A DNA stretch of 64,000 nucleotides from an uncultured Pelagibacteraceae bacterium (lineage in GTDB: Bacteria > Pseudomonadota > Alphaproteobacteria > Pelagibacterales > Pelagibacteraceae): the NCBI GenBank assembly GCA_902562645.1, contig CACETY010000004.1, forward strand, positions 1 to 64,000, given 5' to 3'. Shown here in pieces: positions 29,565 to 40,118 of the stretch. Within the stretch, counting starts at the first letter, position 1. Every line of letters begins with the position of its first letter. The position numbers were made by a program, and so were the translations under genes. A model generated the notes under the pieces. It was given only the letters and a program-made list of their open reading frames with translations. It ran no database searches and was not told the DNA's origin.

Positions 29565-29882
29565 ATGGCAACAGTAAAATCTACCGACGAGAGTTTTGAT
29601 CAATTAGTTAAAGATAATAAGATATTAATTTGTGATTTTTGGGCGGAATGGTGCGGTCCATGCCACATGGTGGCTCCCAGTTTGGAAGAAATATCAAATG
29701 AAATGTCTGACCAATTATCTGTAGCAAAACATAACATTGATGAGGAGCCAAATACGCCAACTAAATATGGTGTTCGAGGAATCCCCACAATGATTTTAAT
29801 GAAAGATGGAAATCACGTTTCAACTAAGGTTGGAGCAGTTCCAAAAAGTGAAATTGTTTCTTGGATAAAAGAAAATATCTAA
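29565..29882 (+). CDS. trxA: Thioredoxin
   Basis: DFWAEWCGPCHMVAP, GVRGIPTMILMKDG. Confidence 0.96.
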   Translation: MATVKSTDESFDQLVKDNKILICDFWAEWCGPCHMVAPSLEEISNEMSDQLSVAKHNIDEEPNTPTKYGVRGIPTMILMKDGNHVSTKVGAVPKSEIVSWIKENI

Positions 29883-31144
29883 TTTAATCTTAAAATTTCT
29901 CCAGCAAGATATAGCGAACCTAAACATAGTATAATAGTATTTTCATTTTTTGATAAGGATTTTATACTTTCTTCAATACCATCAGAAAGTTTCAAATTTA
30001 ATTTTAAATTATTTAGCTTTTTTCTAAAATCTTCCTTTGAAATTGCACCATCTTGATTAGGAATATCAATTAAAGTAATTGAATTTACAATATTTTCAAA
30101 AGCTTTTATAAATTCTGTATGTTCTTTATCTTTCATCATGCCTACGATTAGATTTACTTCTTCATTTTGATTTTTAATCCAATTAGCGATAGAAAAACTT
30201 GCACTAATGTTGTGACCACCATCGACTATAAGTTTATTATTTCCAACAATCTTTTTTAATTTTCCAGATTTTATCTCTTCAAGTCTTGCTTTTAATGAAA
30301 TATTTTTGATACCCTTTGCAATATATTCATCTTTAATATTAAAAATCTTTCTTGATGCAGCAATTGAGGTACTAACATTATAAAGCTGATGATCTCCAAG
30401 AATACTTGGTTCAGGTAATACTAATTCTCCCAACTGATCTTGATATTGAATAAATCCATTCTCAGACTTTGCAATATTAAAATCTTTTCCGAAAAAATAT
30501 TTATTTGATGTATTTTTTTCCAATGAACTTTCTATTTTATTTCTTATTTCATTATTTACTTGTTTATTAATAAATATATTTGAGTTTAAAAGCTTAGCTG
30601 TTTTTTCATATATTACCCCTTCAATTGATTTATTTTCAAGCCATTGAAAGTGGTCATTATGAATTACACCAATTAGAGTCATTAAATTTTCCTTAAATAC
30701 ATTTGTACTATCAAATTGATGAAATAATCCTGCTTCTATAATATTAATATTGTCTTTGAAATTTTCAGCATGTTTTAAAAAAGCACAAGTTAAAATTTCA
30801 AATAATGTTGCATTGTCATCTCCTAAAGTTTTTTCAACATCAGTCAGCAATTCAATTAAATCTTCTTCATTGATTTCTTTGTCATCAAAAACGTATCTTT
30901 CTGTGTAAGAGAGAAGGTGGGGCGAAGTGTAAAGATTAGTCTTGTATCCAGCTTCGTTAAGTATTGACTTAAAGCTATAGCACATACTTGCTTTAGCATT
31001 AGTTCCAACAACTGTGATAATGTTTTTTAATTTATCTTGTGGATCACCAAGTTTTTTTAATAGATTAAATGTTCTTCCCAGAGATAAGTCTAGTTTTTTT
31101 TTATGATGCTTCTCTAGTTTGGATATTAGTTTCTGAAGTTTCAT
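29879..31144 (-). CDS. folC: Folylpolyglutamate synthase/dihydrofolate synthase family (divergent motifs)
   Basis: Mur-ligase architecture, TSPHLLSYTERYVFDDKEI, next to accD; P-loop reads VVGTNAKAS. Confidence 0.85.
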   Translation of the reverse strand: MKLQKLISKLEKHHKKKLDLSLGRTFNLLKKLGDPQDKLKNIITVVGTNAKASMCYSFKSILNEAGYKTNLYTSPHLLSYTERYVFDDKEINEEDLIELLTDVEKTLGDDNATLFEILTCAFLKHAENFKDNINIIEAGLFHQFDSTNVFKENLMTLIGVIHNDHFQWLENKSIEGVIYEKTAKLLNSNIFINKQVNNEIRNKIESSLEKNTSNKYFFGKDFNIAKSENGFIQYQDQLGELVLPEPSILGDHQLYNVSTSIAASRKIFNIKDEYIAKGIKNISLKARLEEIKSGKLKKIVGNNKLIVDGGHNISASFSIANWIKNQNEEVNLIVGMMKDKEHTEFIKAFENIVNSITLIDIPNQDGAISKEDFRKKLNNLKLNLKLSDGIEESIKSLSKNENTIILCLGSLYLAGEILRLN

Positions 31145-32030
31145 TTAAATTTTCTAAATGTATATCAGAATTTTTTCTAAGTAATATCGATAGAAGTTTC
31201 CCCACTTCTTTTTGTATATCTTTTCTATGTACAACTCTATCGACAAAACCATGTTTCTCAACAAATTCAGCTGTTTGAAAATCAGAACTTAATTCCTCTT
31301 TTACAGTCGCTTGAATTACCCTTTTTCCTGCAAAAGCTATTAGACACCCAGGTTCTGCAAGATGAATATCCCCTAACATTGCAAAAGATGCGGTTATTCC
31401 ACCTGCCGTAGGATCAGTAAAGCATACAATATAAGGTAAATTGTTATTTTTAAGTTCATTTATAGCAAGTGTTGTTCTAGTCATATTTGCTAAAGCGATA
31501 GTTGACTCAAACATCCTTTGTCCTCCACCACAAGGAAAGAACAAGTAAGGTGTTTGGTTGTCTATTGCGTGTTGTACTCCATAAATTATAGCCTCTCCCT
31601 CTGCAGCTCCAACCGAACCCCCTATAAAATCAAAGTTTATTGCTCCTGCTGTTACTTCAATTCCATTAATTTTTCCTTTTGCAATCATTACTGCACAATT
31701 TTGATTAGTTTTTTTTCTCGCAATCTTAAGTCTGTCTTTGTAAGATTTTGTATCGACCCAATTCAATGGATCTTCCGTAGGTATTGGTGATTCTAAAATT
31801 TGATAGGCATTCTTTCCAAAAACTATATCAAATCTTTGTCTACAACTAATTCTATGATGTTTTCCACAAAGATTACAAACCCATAAATTATTCTCTAAAT
31901 CTTTCTTTAATATTGGACCTTTACAACAACTGGTCCAATCTGAATTAGCTATATCGTCTTTTGAAGGTCTTTTTCGAAGTACCTTCTTTATTTTTTCTCC
32001 AAAATTTATAGCTTTTGTTAGCCAATTCAT
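31101..32030 (-). CDS. accD: Acetyl-CoA carboxylase carboxyltransferase subunit beta
   Basis: WTSCCKGPILKKDLENNLWVCNLCGKHHRIS zinc ribbon; DPTAGGITASFAMLGDIHLAEPGCLIAFAGKRVI. Confidence 0.96.
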   Translation of the reverse strand: MNWLTKAINFGEKIKKVLRKRPSKDDIANSDWTSCCKGPILKKDLENNLWVCNLCGKHHRISCRQRFDIVFGKNAYQILESPIPTEDPLNWVDTKSYKDRLKIARKKTNQNCAVMIAKGKINGIEVTAGAINFDFIGGSVGAAEGEAIIYGVQHAIDNQTPYLFFPCGGGQRMFESTIALANMTRTTLAINELKNNNLPYIVCFTDPTAGGITASFAMLGDIHLAEPGCLIAFAGKRVIQATVKEELSSDFQTAEFVEKHGFVDRVVHRKDIQKEVGKLLSILLRKNSDIHLENLNETSETNIQTREAS

Positions 32031-32827
32031 GATATTTTTTCTTTTAGTTTATTCACCATCTTACTTACATTTATGACAGGATTTTGTCTATTGTTTAAAC
32101 TTCTAGTAATTTCTTTACAAATTTGACTACCGACAACAAGTCCATCCGTTTTTTTAAAATTTGATATAGTTTCTTCAGTTATCCCAAAACCAATAACACA
32201 ATTTTTTTTAGGACTTATTTTTTTAATTTTATTGTAATTAGCTAATATTTTTTTTGGTGAAACTTTAAGTTTACCTCCTGTAGTAGATAGCATACTTATA
32301 TAATAAATCATATCATGTGAATCTTTTGCAATACTTTTAAGTCTTTTATTTGATGTTGTGGGAGATAATAATTGGATAAAATTAATTGAATTTTTTTTGC
32401 ATTTCTCTGAAAAAATTTTGTTTTCTGGCCATGGTAGATCAACGACAATTAAACCATTAACGCCTGATTTCTTACATTTGTTTAAAAAATTATTTTCACC
32501 ATATTGAAAAATCATATTGTAATAACCCATAAATATAACAGGTTTTGAATTTTTACTTTTTTTAAAATCACTGACAATTTTAAAAATGTCATTCATCTTA
32601 ATGCCATTTTCGATTGCTCTATATGCACTAGTTTGAATTTGGCCACCATCTGCAACAGGAGTGTTATGAGGTATACCAACTTCTAAAATATCTGCATAAT
32701 TTGAAATTGCTTTTAATATATCTAAAGACTGTTTCTTTGAGCTATCACCTGCAACAGTATAAGTAAGCAGCGCTGGTCTTTCTTCATTTTTAGCTTTTCT
32801 AAATGCAAGACTAATTGGATTTAACAT
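32027..32827 (-). CDS. trpA: Tryptophan synthase alpha chain
   Basis: DILEVGIPHNTPVADGGQIQ (canonical PFSDP region altered to PHNTPVADG), LLSPTTSNKRLKSIA. Confidence 0.93.
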   Translation of the reverse strand: MLNPISLAFRKAKNEERPALLTYTVAGDSSKKQSLDILKAISNYADILEVGIPHNTPVADGGQIQTSAYRAIENGIKMNDIFKIVSDFKKSKNSKPVIFMGYYNMIFQYGENNFLNKCKKSGVNGLIVVDLPWPENKIFSEKCKKNSINFIQLLSPTTSNKRLKSIAKDSHDMIYYISMLSTTGGKLKVSPKKILANYNKIKKISPKKNCVIGFGITEETISNFKKTDGLVVGSQICKEITRSLNNRQNPVINVSKMVNKLKEKIS

Positions 32828-34067
32828 ATTTCTTTCCTAACTTTTTTTCTAAAATTCCACGGTCTTTGTATGCATCTCCACAACTATTAATAATTACTAT
32901 TGTATCCTTACTCAATTTTTTTGCTTCTTTGATTGCAACCGAGAATGCATGACTAGGTTCGAGAGATGGTCTTAAATCTTCATATTTGGTCACTATTTGG
33001 TAAGCTTTCAAAGCTTCTTCATCACTAGCTGCCGTATACCTTGCACGTTTCGTATCTTTTAAAAAGCAATGGAGTGGAGAAATTCCAGGATAATCTAGAC
33101 CTGCAGATATTGACTCAGTTTCTTCAATCTGACCATCACTATTTTGATTAACATATTGAGCTGCACCATGAAGTATGCCGATTTTAGAACCGTAAGTTAA
33201 GGGAGCTGCATGCCTTTTACTTTTACTTGGACCTCCTGCTTCAACTCCAATAAACTCAACTTGTTTTTTATTATAATCCATAAATTCATTCCAAAAACCA
33301 AAACTTGAGGAACCTCCTCCTACACAATTATACAATTTAAGTTTTTTGGGAACTTCACCAAATTCATTTACTAATTGAACCTTAAGCTCTCTAGATATTT
33401 GACTAGTACTCCAACCACATATTCGAACAAAAATTGCAGGTCCTACAGTACTTCCTACACACATCGCAGTTGTATCACAATTTGCAACCCAAAATCTCAT
33501 ACATTCAGAAACAGCATCCACAAGTGTTTGACTTCCTGAATATACAGGTATTACCTCAGCATCATTTTTCTTCATTGCTTTAACATTTGGTTGTTGTCTT
33601 TTTATATCCTTGGCACCCATAAAAATTTTACACTTTAATCCAAATTTCTTAGCTGCCATGCTTAACATCTTTCCTGCGTAGCCAGCTCCAGTATCACCTA
33701 TAATAACTTTTTTTCCAGATCTTTTGGCTAATAAACAATGAACAGTTGCATTATATATTTTATGAGCTCCTCCATTAGCATCAGAAACGACCTTAGACCA
33801 GATCTGTGCTCCACCAATATGATTTGTTAAATTATTTAATTTAATAAATCTTGTGGGTGTTCCAATCCAATTTTTAAAATGTCTGTCTCTTTCTTTTATA
33901 AAGCTTTTGTCATTTTTTAATTTATTAAATTGTATTTCGAGATCTTCTATTGGTTTTTTTAGTGTTTCAGGCACAAAATTTCCCCCAAATTTTCCACCCC
34001 AGAAACCTAGCCTGTCTCCTTGATCTATAACTGGAATTCCTTTTTTAAGTTTCATTTTCAGTTGCAA
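32811..34067 (-). CDS. trpB: Tryptophan synthase beta chain
   Basis: GGAHKIYNA (PLP Lys region), GDTGAGYAGKMLS, NCVGGGSSSFGFWNEF. Confidence 0.94.
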   Translation of the reverse strand: MQLKMKLKKGIPVIDQGDRLGFWGGKFGGNFVPETLKKPIEDLEIQFNKLKNDKSFIKERDRHFKNWIGTPTRFIKLNNLTNHIGGAQIWSKVVSDANGGAHKIYNATVHCLLAKRSGKKVIIGDTGAGYAGKMLSMAAKKFGLKCKIFMGAKDIKRQQPNVKAMKKNDAEVIPVYSGSQTLVDAVSECMRFWVANCDTTAMCVGSTVGPAIFVRICGWSTSQISRELKVQLVNEFGEVPKKLKLYNCVGGGSSSFGFWNEFMDYNKKQVEFIGVEAGGPSKSKRHAAPLTYGSKIGILHGAAQYVNQNSDGQIEETESISAGLDYPGISPLHCFLKDTKRARYTAASDEEALKAYQIVTKYEDLRPSLEPSHAFSVAIKEAKKLSKDTIVIINSCGDAYKDRGILEKKLGKKYVKSN

Positions 34068-34668
34068 AATTTAATAGTTTATTAATTTTTTTTAAATCCT
34101 TTTTACCTTCTTCATTTTCTAATGAACCACTTAGATCAATGTAGTAATCTTTATTTTTAAAATTTGGAATATCTTCTATTTTTATATTTCCAGCAATCAT
34201 TTTATTTACTGAATCAGGTATAGAATTTAATAATTCATGGTTAAATCCGATTGATTTCTCGTAGCCTTTTCCATCAAAAAGAATTAAATCTGAAACTTTA
34301 TCATAATCCTTATATATATCGACGTCCTCTTTACTATTAATTGTGAGGGCAGTGATAACTTTGACATTATATTTTTCCTTAATTATTTTTGTCATCTCAG
34401 GATTTACATCATACAGCTGATAAAAGTCAAAATTTAGATCTTTAATTTTCTCTAAAATATTATTATCTGGATCGACTAGAACAGCAACAAAACTAGTCTC
34501 TTTTTTTTTTATATTAACTAATTCTTTTAGTTTATCATATTCGACATATCTCCTACTTTTTTTGTAATTACTAATGAATCCCACAAACTTTGGAGGAAAT
34601 TTATGATTTAGAATATAGTTTAAAGTCTCAAGATCAGAGACCCCACAAATTTTTATTCCTTTGACCAT
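34045..34668 (-). CDS. trpF: Phosphoribosylanthranilate isomerase
   Basis: IKICGVSDLETL, KFVGFISNYKKSRRYV; in trp cluster. Confidence 0.9.
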   Translation of the reverse strand: MVKGIKICGVSDLETLNYILNHKFPPKFVGFISNYKKSRRYVEYDKLKELVNIKKKETSFVAVLVDPDNNILEKIKDLNFDFYQLYDVNPEMTKIIKEKYNVKVITALTINSKEDVDIYKDYDKVSDLILFDGKGYEKSIGFNHELLNSIPDSVNKMIAGNIKIEDIPNFKNKDYYIDLSGSLENEEGKKDLKKINKLLNFATENET

Positions 34669-35339
34669 TATTTTAAATGATTGATTAAGTTTTCAAGATT
34701 ATTTTTAATATTTCCTTTGGTGATTGGTCTACCAATTACTAACCAGTCACTTCCATTTTTATAAGCCTGTTTTGGTGTTAAGGTTCTTTTCTGATCATCA
34801 AAATTAGAGTCAAATCTTATTCCAGGTGTTATTATTTCTTTTTTAAATACTTTCTTTACAATATTAACTTCTTTTGGGCTGCATACTATTCCATCTAATT
34901 TTGCTTTATGTGCCAATTTAGCTTGCTGAAGAACTATTTGTTGAACTTTCTTATTATAACCAATTTCTTTTAGTGATTGGTTATCGTGAGAAGTTAGTAT
35001 TGTTACTCCTACTAATTTACTTTTGCCCGAAACTTTTTTAGCTGCTTTTAATGCATTCAGACCAGAACTTATGTGAATTGTTATATAATTAAACTTTAAA
35101 TCCCTTACTGCTTTTATTGAGGATGCACATGTATTTGGAATATCAGCTAATTTATAATCACCAAAAATAGTTATATTTTTTAATTTTGATATGAAGCTTC
35201 TTCCCTTTTTTGAGTTAAGAAATTCTAAACCAAATTTATAACCTATTTTTAGTTTCGAATTTTTAGTTTTTTTTATTATATTTTTTACTTTATTAATATT
35301 TACACTGTCGCAGGCTATAAAAATTTTATTTTTTTTCAT
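34668..35339 (-). CDS. pyrF: Orotidine 5'-phosphate decarboxylase
   Basis: IACDSVN, KIGYKFGLEFLN, IFGDYKLADIPNT, ITPGIR, LVIGRPITKG. Start moved to MKKNKIF (35339) rather than the ORF-track start. Confidence 0.92.
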   Translation of the reverse strand: MKKNKIFIACDSVNINKVKNIIKKTKNSKLKIGYKFGLEFLNSKKGRSFISKLKNITIFGDYKLADIPNTCASSIKAVRDLKFNYITIHISSGLNALKAAKKVSGKSKLVGVTILTSHDNQSLKEIGYNKKVQQIVLQQAKLAHKAKLDGIVCSPKEVNIVKKVFKKEIITPGIRFDSNFDDQKRTLTPKQAYKNGSDWLVIGRPITKGNIKNNLENLINHLK

Positions 35340-35616
35340 TGATTTTTTTTGCCCATTCTTTTGATATTTTGAATAATATTGTTTTTTTTTCTGGAGTATT
35401 AACCTTTTGATTGGTTTTTGGATTTCTTGATATTCTTGCTTTTTGTAATCTGGGCTCAAAAGAAAATAGTTCTCTTAGCTCAACTCTTTCACCTCTTCTT
35501 AATGATTCTTGTATTTCGTATACGCAAATATCAAATAATTTTATTAAATCTTTTTTTAAGAAATTTGGGTAATTTTTTGTTAATTCCTTGATTAAATCTG
35601 ATTTAACTGCTGCCAA
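35326..35616 (-). CDS. ihfB: Integration host factor beta / HU family protein
   Basis: VKSDLIKELTKNYP...GERVELRELFSFEPRLQKARISRNPKTNQKV, downstream of rpsA. Confidence 0.92.
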   Translation of the reverse strand: MAAVKSDLIKELTKNYPNFLKKDLIKLFDICVYEIQESLRRGERVELRELFSFEPRLQKARISRNPKTNQKVNTPEKKTILFKISKEWAKKINEKK

Positions 35617-35618
35617 TT

Positions 35619-37358
35619 TTACTCGTTATCCTTATTCTTTTTTTTATCATCTAATTGTTCTGAAAGAGATGAGAATGGAAGGTTTTTTCCACTTAGCGGG
35701 CTAGAATGTTCTTTTATCGCTTTAGCGTTCATTATTTCTTCAAGCAGTTTTATACTTAAAGATACTTTTCTCTTATCAAAGTTTATTTCAGATATGGCTG
35801 CATCTATTCTCTCTCCACCTACAAATCTTGAAGGCCTTGCATCTGAACTACTCATAGCTATTTGTGATTTTTTGATTAGAATTTCAATTTCACAATTCTC
35901 TGGTTTTACAATTAACCCTTTGTTATCTGATGAAATTACCTTTACAGTAATTGCATCATTAATCTTTTTATCTTTAAACCAATCAAATGGGTCTGCTTGT
36001 AACTGTTTTAGACCAACTCTTACTTTTTGGTCAGTTTTTTTTATTTCTAGAATTTTTACTTTTAACTCATCACCTTTTTTATATTTTTTCAACTCTTCTT
36101 CTGGTTTTCCTGTGTAGGAAAGGTCGTTAGAGTGTAAAAATCCGTCAATGTCAAAATCCTCTAATTTTAAATAAATAGCGTATTCATTTAAATTATTCAC
36201 CTTCCCTTTTATTTCTGATCCGACTGGGTAGTTTTTTTCTAGTTTTGAGTAAGGGTTTTCCAGAGTAAGTCTATGTGAAATTGCTACTCTCCTTTTTTCC
36301 TTATCAATCTCATTTATAATACAATCTATCTGGTCTCCTACAGAAAACATTTTTTTAGGAGATATGTTTTTTTTTGTCCAGCTAATCTCGCTACTATGAA
36401 GCAATGTGCTTAGTCCAGGCTCTAATTCACAAAAACATCCATAGTCAGTTATTTTGACAACTTTTACTTTATATTTATTTCCTATTTGGTAATTCGATAT
36501 ATGCTCAAATGGATCAGGTGAAAGTTGTTTAAGAGAGCATCCAACTTGTAACTTATCCATATCAATAGAAATTATTTTTAAATCATGTTTTTCCCCAATA
36601 TTAAAGATTTCATCTGGATGATTTACCCTGCTATAGCTTATTTCTTGAAGATGACATAGTGTATCTAGCGTTCCTTCTGGCGTGTTAACCTCAAAAAAAC
36701 ATCCAAAGGATGAGTAACCTTTTACAACTGCATCCTTAATAATATCACCAACTTTAAATTTTTCTATAATTTTGGCTTTGTCTTCTTTTCTATTTGAGGA
36801 AACTACTTGTCTTCTTGATACAACGCTGTTTCCTCTTACCATATCAAGTTTAATAAGTGCAAACTTTTGCTCAACTCCGATTAAGTGATCAATATTTTTT
36901 ATAGGTTTATCCGAAATTTGAGATCCAGGACAAAACATAAGTGAACCAGTTTCAATATGTTCAACAATTACTCCACCTTTAGTTTTTTGTGTTATTTTTC
37001 CATTTATTAATTCATTATTCTCATAGCACTTTACTAATTTATTCCATCCTTTTATTTTTTGGGCTTTTTGTGCTGAAACAATTACGTCACCGTTTTTATC
37101 TTCTATTTTTTCCAACAAAACAGATATGATTGATCCTTCTTTTATATCTTCCATTCCTATCATTTTAATCTCATTCACATCAATGACTGGCTCACTTTTC
37201 AATCCCTGAATAAATAAAAAAATATACTTATTTGTTATTTTTGTAACTTTACCATCAATAATCTTTCCCTCTTCAATTTTGTTTTTCGATAATTGATTAC
37301 TTAGTAATTTTTCAAATTGCTGTTTAGCAGGTGATGATAAGTCTGAGTAAATTTCCAT
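35619..37358 (-). CDS. rpsA: 30S ribosomal protein S1
   Basis: Tandem S1 domains (GCFCELEPGLSTLLHSSEISWTKK etc.). Confidence 0.96.
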   Translation of the reverse strand: MEIYSDLSSPAKQQFEKLLSNQLSKNKIEEGKIIDGKVTKITNKYIFLFIQGLKSEPVIDVNEIKMIGMEDIKEGSIISVLLEKIEDKNGDVIVSAQKAQKIKGWNKLVKCYENNELINGKITQKTKGGVIVEHIETGSLMFCPGSQISDKPIKNIDHLIGVEQKFALIKLDMVRGNSVVSRRQVVSSNRKEDKAKIIEKFKVGDIIKDAVVKGYSSFGCFFEVNTPEGTLDTLCHLQEISYSRVNHPDEIFNIGEKHDLKIISIDMDKLQVGCSLKQLSPDPFEHISNYQIGNKYKVKVVKITDYGCFCELEPGLSTLLHSSEISWTKKNISPKKMFSVGDQIDCIINEIDKEKRRVAISHRLTLENPYSKLEKNYPVGSEIKGKVNNLNEYAIYLKLEDFDIDGFLHSNDLSYTGKPEEELKKYKKGDELKVKILEIKKTDQKVRVGLKQLQADPFDWFKDKKINDAITVKVISSDNKGLIVKPENCEIEILIKKSQIAMSSSDARPSRFVGGERIDAAISEINFDKRKVSLSIKLLEEIMNAKAIKEHSSPLSGKNLPFSSLSEQLDDKKKNKDNE

Positions 37359-38014
37359 TAATTATTAATTTTTTTATCCATAATACTTTTAATCTTTTTA
37401 AAGCAGGCCTTCTTACTTAATTTAGTAGTATTAATCAAGATAGAATCTTTTGTTTTTTTTAAAGGTCCATATTTTCTTTCTTTATCTGATTTGTCCCTTT
37501 TTCTAAGGCTTTTTAATACTTCGTTATAAGTGATTTTTTTATTTAACTCCTTATATTCATAAAATCTTCTATTTGCCCTTGTCTTAATATTTGCGGTAAT
37601 AAAAAACTTAAACATCGCATCTTTTACTTGAACAGTAATTATATCTCTGCCATCCAATACAGAACCTTTATATTTTTTTGGAGGATTGTATGCGCACTTC
37701 TGTTGAAACTTGTGCACTATGCTTCTGATTTTTTTATCCCTTGCAATTTTTGATGCTGAAAGTGCAACTTCATTAGACAATAAAGATTTATTTTTTAACT
37801 TTTTTAAATTTAAAGTTTCAATTCTGTGTTTAACTAAATTATATGTAAATTTATTTCCAAATTTAAGTTTTAAATCTCCTATATATCTATAAATTTTTCC
37901 AGTATCTAAATAAAATAATTTATAATGTTTTGATATCAATTTAGCCTGGGTTCCAGCACCAGCAGCAGCAGGTGAGTCTATCGCAACTGTGATTATATTC
38001 TTTCTTTTTTTCAA
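37358..38014 (-). CDS. cmk: Cytidylate kinase
   Basis: AIDSPAAAGAGTQAKLIS, LDTGKIYRYIG, VLDGRDIITV. Confidence 0.93.
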   Translation of the reverse strand: MKKRKNIITVAIDSPAAAGAGTQAKLISKHYKLFYLDTGKIYRYIGDLKLKFGNKFTYNLVKHRIETLNLKKLKNKSLLSNEVALSASKIARDKKIRSIVHKFQQKCAYNPPKKYKGSVLDGRDIITVQVKDAMFKFFITANIKTRANRRFYEYKELNKKITYNEVLKSLRKRDKSDKERKYGPLKKTKDSILINTTKLSKKACFKKIKSIMDKKINN

Positions 38015-39336
38015 TTTATAGTTGCTCCAAGAAATTTTAAGATTTTAAGAAAATCTGGGAATGAGGTATTAGCACTTTTTTTTTCATTAATTTTCCACTT
38101 TCCTCCTAAAGTTAAAGCAGCTATACAGGAAAGAAAAAAAATTCTATGATCTTTTAAATGATTCATTATTTCAAAATTTTTGGACAATGTTATTTCTGGA
38201 TTACCATGAATATTTATATTATTTCTAAACCTTTCAACTTTAATACCAATTAATCTTAAAAATTTTACTGCTAAATCTAATCTCTTTGATTCTTTTTTAT
38301 TCATTTCACCAAGGTCTTTAAATTTAGATACTCCATTAGCCTTTGCAGCAACAAGAAAAATAATTAAAAATTCATCAATTGCTGAACTATTAAACTTCGA
38401 TGGACAATTTATTGAATTCAATTTTTTAATGCTTTTAACATAAATATCAGCCACTTCTTCACCTTTGTAAAATTTTTTATTTTTGACCTTTATTTTTGCT
38501 CCCATCCTATTTAGGATTTGAATAATTCCATCTCTACTTTTATTAACATTGACACCTTCAATTATAATTTTAGATTTCTTTGAAAGAAGAGTAAGTACAA
38601 TAAAAAATGATGCTGAGCTGATATCTCCTGGAACTTTATATTCAAATGATTTGAATTGTTTTAATCCATCTATAAATATTTTATCTATTTGCCCTTTTTT
38701 TTGAACTTTAATTGGATAATTAAATGATTTTAACATTAATTCAGTATGATTTCTTGAGGGTTTTGAATTTATAATAGTAGTTCCAGCTGTATTTAAAGCA
38801 CTTAAAATAATACAAGACTTAACTTGTGCACTACCAATGCTTTCATTATAAGTAATTGGTCTTAAAAATTTTGTTCCTATTATTTCAATTGGTAAAGAAT
38901 TATTTTTACTTTTAATATTTACTCCAAAAAGTCTCAGAGGATTTATAACTCTTGAAAAGTCCCTTCTAGATAAGCTTTTATCACCTTTCATTTTTACAAT
39001 AAATTTAGACTTTACGAGTAAACCCAAGATTAATCTTGCTAATGTACCTGAATTTCCCGCATTAATAGTTGTATTTTTTTTAATATCGAAACCATTTAAT
39101 CCAAATCCTTTTATATAATATATTTTGTTCTTTTTTTTATAATTTATTCCTAGTTTTTTTATTGTTTTGAGTGAATTTAATACGTCTTCAGACTCCAGCA
39201 GATTTGAAATTTTAGATGTACCCACTGCTTGCGAAGCTAACAGTATAGATCTTATTGAAATACTTTTGTCAGAACCAACTTTTATTTTCTTATCAAAGCT
39301 TTTAATTTTTTTTTTTATTACAATATGATTTGACAC
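38011..39336 (-). CDS. aroA: 3-phosphoshikimate 1-carboxyvinyltransferase
   Basis: GSDKSISIRSILLA, NAGNSGTLARLILGLL, GDKSLSRRDF, DHRIFFLSCIAAL. Confidence 0.95.
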   Translation of the reverse strand: MSNHIVIKKKIKSFDKKIKVGSDKSISIRSILLASQAVGTSKISNLLESEDVLNSLKTIKKLGINYKKKNKIYYIKGFGLNGFDIKKNTTINAGNSGTLARLILGLLVKSKFIVKMKGDKSLSRRDFSRVINPLRLFGVNIKSKNNSLPIEIIGTKFLRPITYNESIGSAQVKSCIILSALNTAGTTIINSKPSRNHTELMLKSFNYPIKVQKKGQIDKIFIDGLKQFKSFEYKVPGDISSASFFIVLTLLSKKSKIIIEGVNVNKSRDGIIQILNRMGAKIKVKNKKFYKGEEVADIYVKSIKKLNSINCPSKFNSSAIDEFLIIFLVAAKANGVSKFKDLGEMNKKESKRLDLAVKFLRLIGIKVERFRNNINIHGNPEITLSKNFEIMNHLKDHRIFFLSCIAALTLGGKWKINEKKSANTSFPDFLKILKFLGATIN

Positions 39337-39341
39337 TTAAA

Positions 39342-40118
39342 TTATTTTATTTGAAATTCTTCACCAAAATAAGCAGAACGTGCACTAGAATCTTTTACTA
39401 TCTCATCTGGACTACCTGATGCAATAATTTTGCCATTTGATAATACAATTGCTCTATCAACACAACTTAACAAATCTCTAGCTTGATGATCACAAACTAC
39501 TACTGTAATCCTGTCTAAAGATTGTAAATTTACAATAATTTCTTGCAGCATTTTTATTGTAAGAATATCTAAGGCTGCAAAAGGTTCATCTAGAAGTAAA
39601 ATGTTTGGATCATTAATTAAGGCCATCGATATTACTAATTTTTTCTTTTGACCACCCGATAGATGCTTTGCTTTTATTTTTAATAAAGGATCAAATTCAA
39701 ACTGTGAAATAATTTTTTCAATTTTTGTTATTCTTAAGTTTTTATCTTTAATATGAATTTCTGCAACTAGATTTAAGTTCTCTACTAAACTTAGATCTTG
39801 AATAAATCCTCCATACTGAGGAACATATCCTAATTTAAATTTAGTAGCTCTTTCATAAATAGGTATATTTGTACAATCATTTCCATTTATAAAAACCCTT
39901 CCATAACTTGGGTCTTTTAAACCAGTTATAATATGAAAAATAGTTGACTTACCTACACCATTAGGCCCTAACATCCCAAGAATTTCTTGTTTGTTTATTA
40001 TTAAATCTAAACTATTTAGAATTTGTCTCTTATTGTAAAACATAGATATTTTATCAAGTTTTAAGATCTCTTCTGTTTCTTTAAATTTTTTTATTCTAAA
40101 TTTTTTAATCAATGCCAT
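39342..40118 (-). CDS. lptB: LPS export ABC transporter ATP-binding protein
   Basis: GPNGVGKST, LSGGQKKKLVISMAL, LLLDEPFAALD. Confidence 0.93.
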   Translation of the reverse strand: MALIKKFRIKKFKETEEILKLDKISMFYNKRQILNSLDLIINKQEILGMLGPNGVGKSTIFHIITGLKDPSYGRVFINGNDCTNIPIYERATKFKLGYVPQYGGFIQDLSLVENLNLVAEIHIKDKNLRITKIEKIISQFEFDPLLKIKAKHLSGGQKKKLVISMALINDPNILLLDEPFAALDILTIKMLQEIIVNLQSLDRITVVVCDHQARDLLSCVDRAIVLSNGKIIASGSPDEIVKDSSARSAYFGEEFQIK

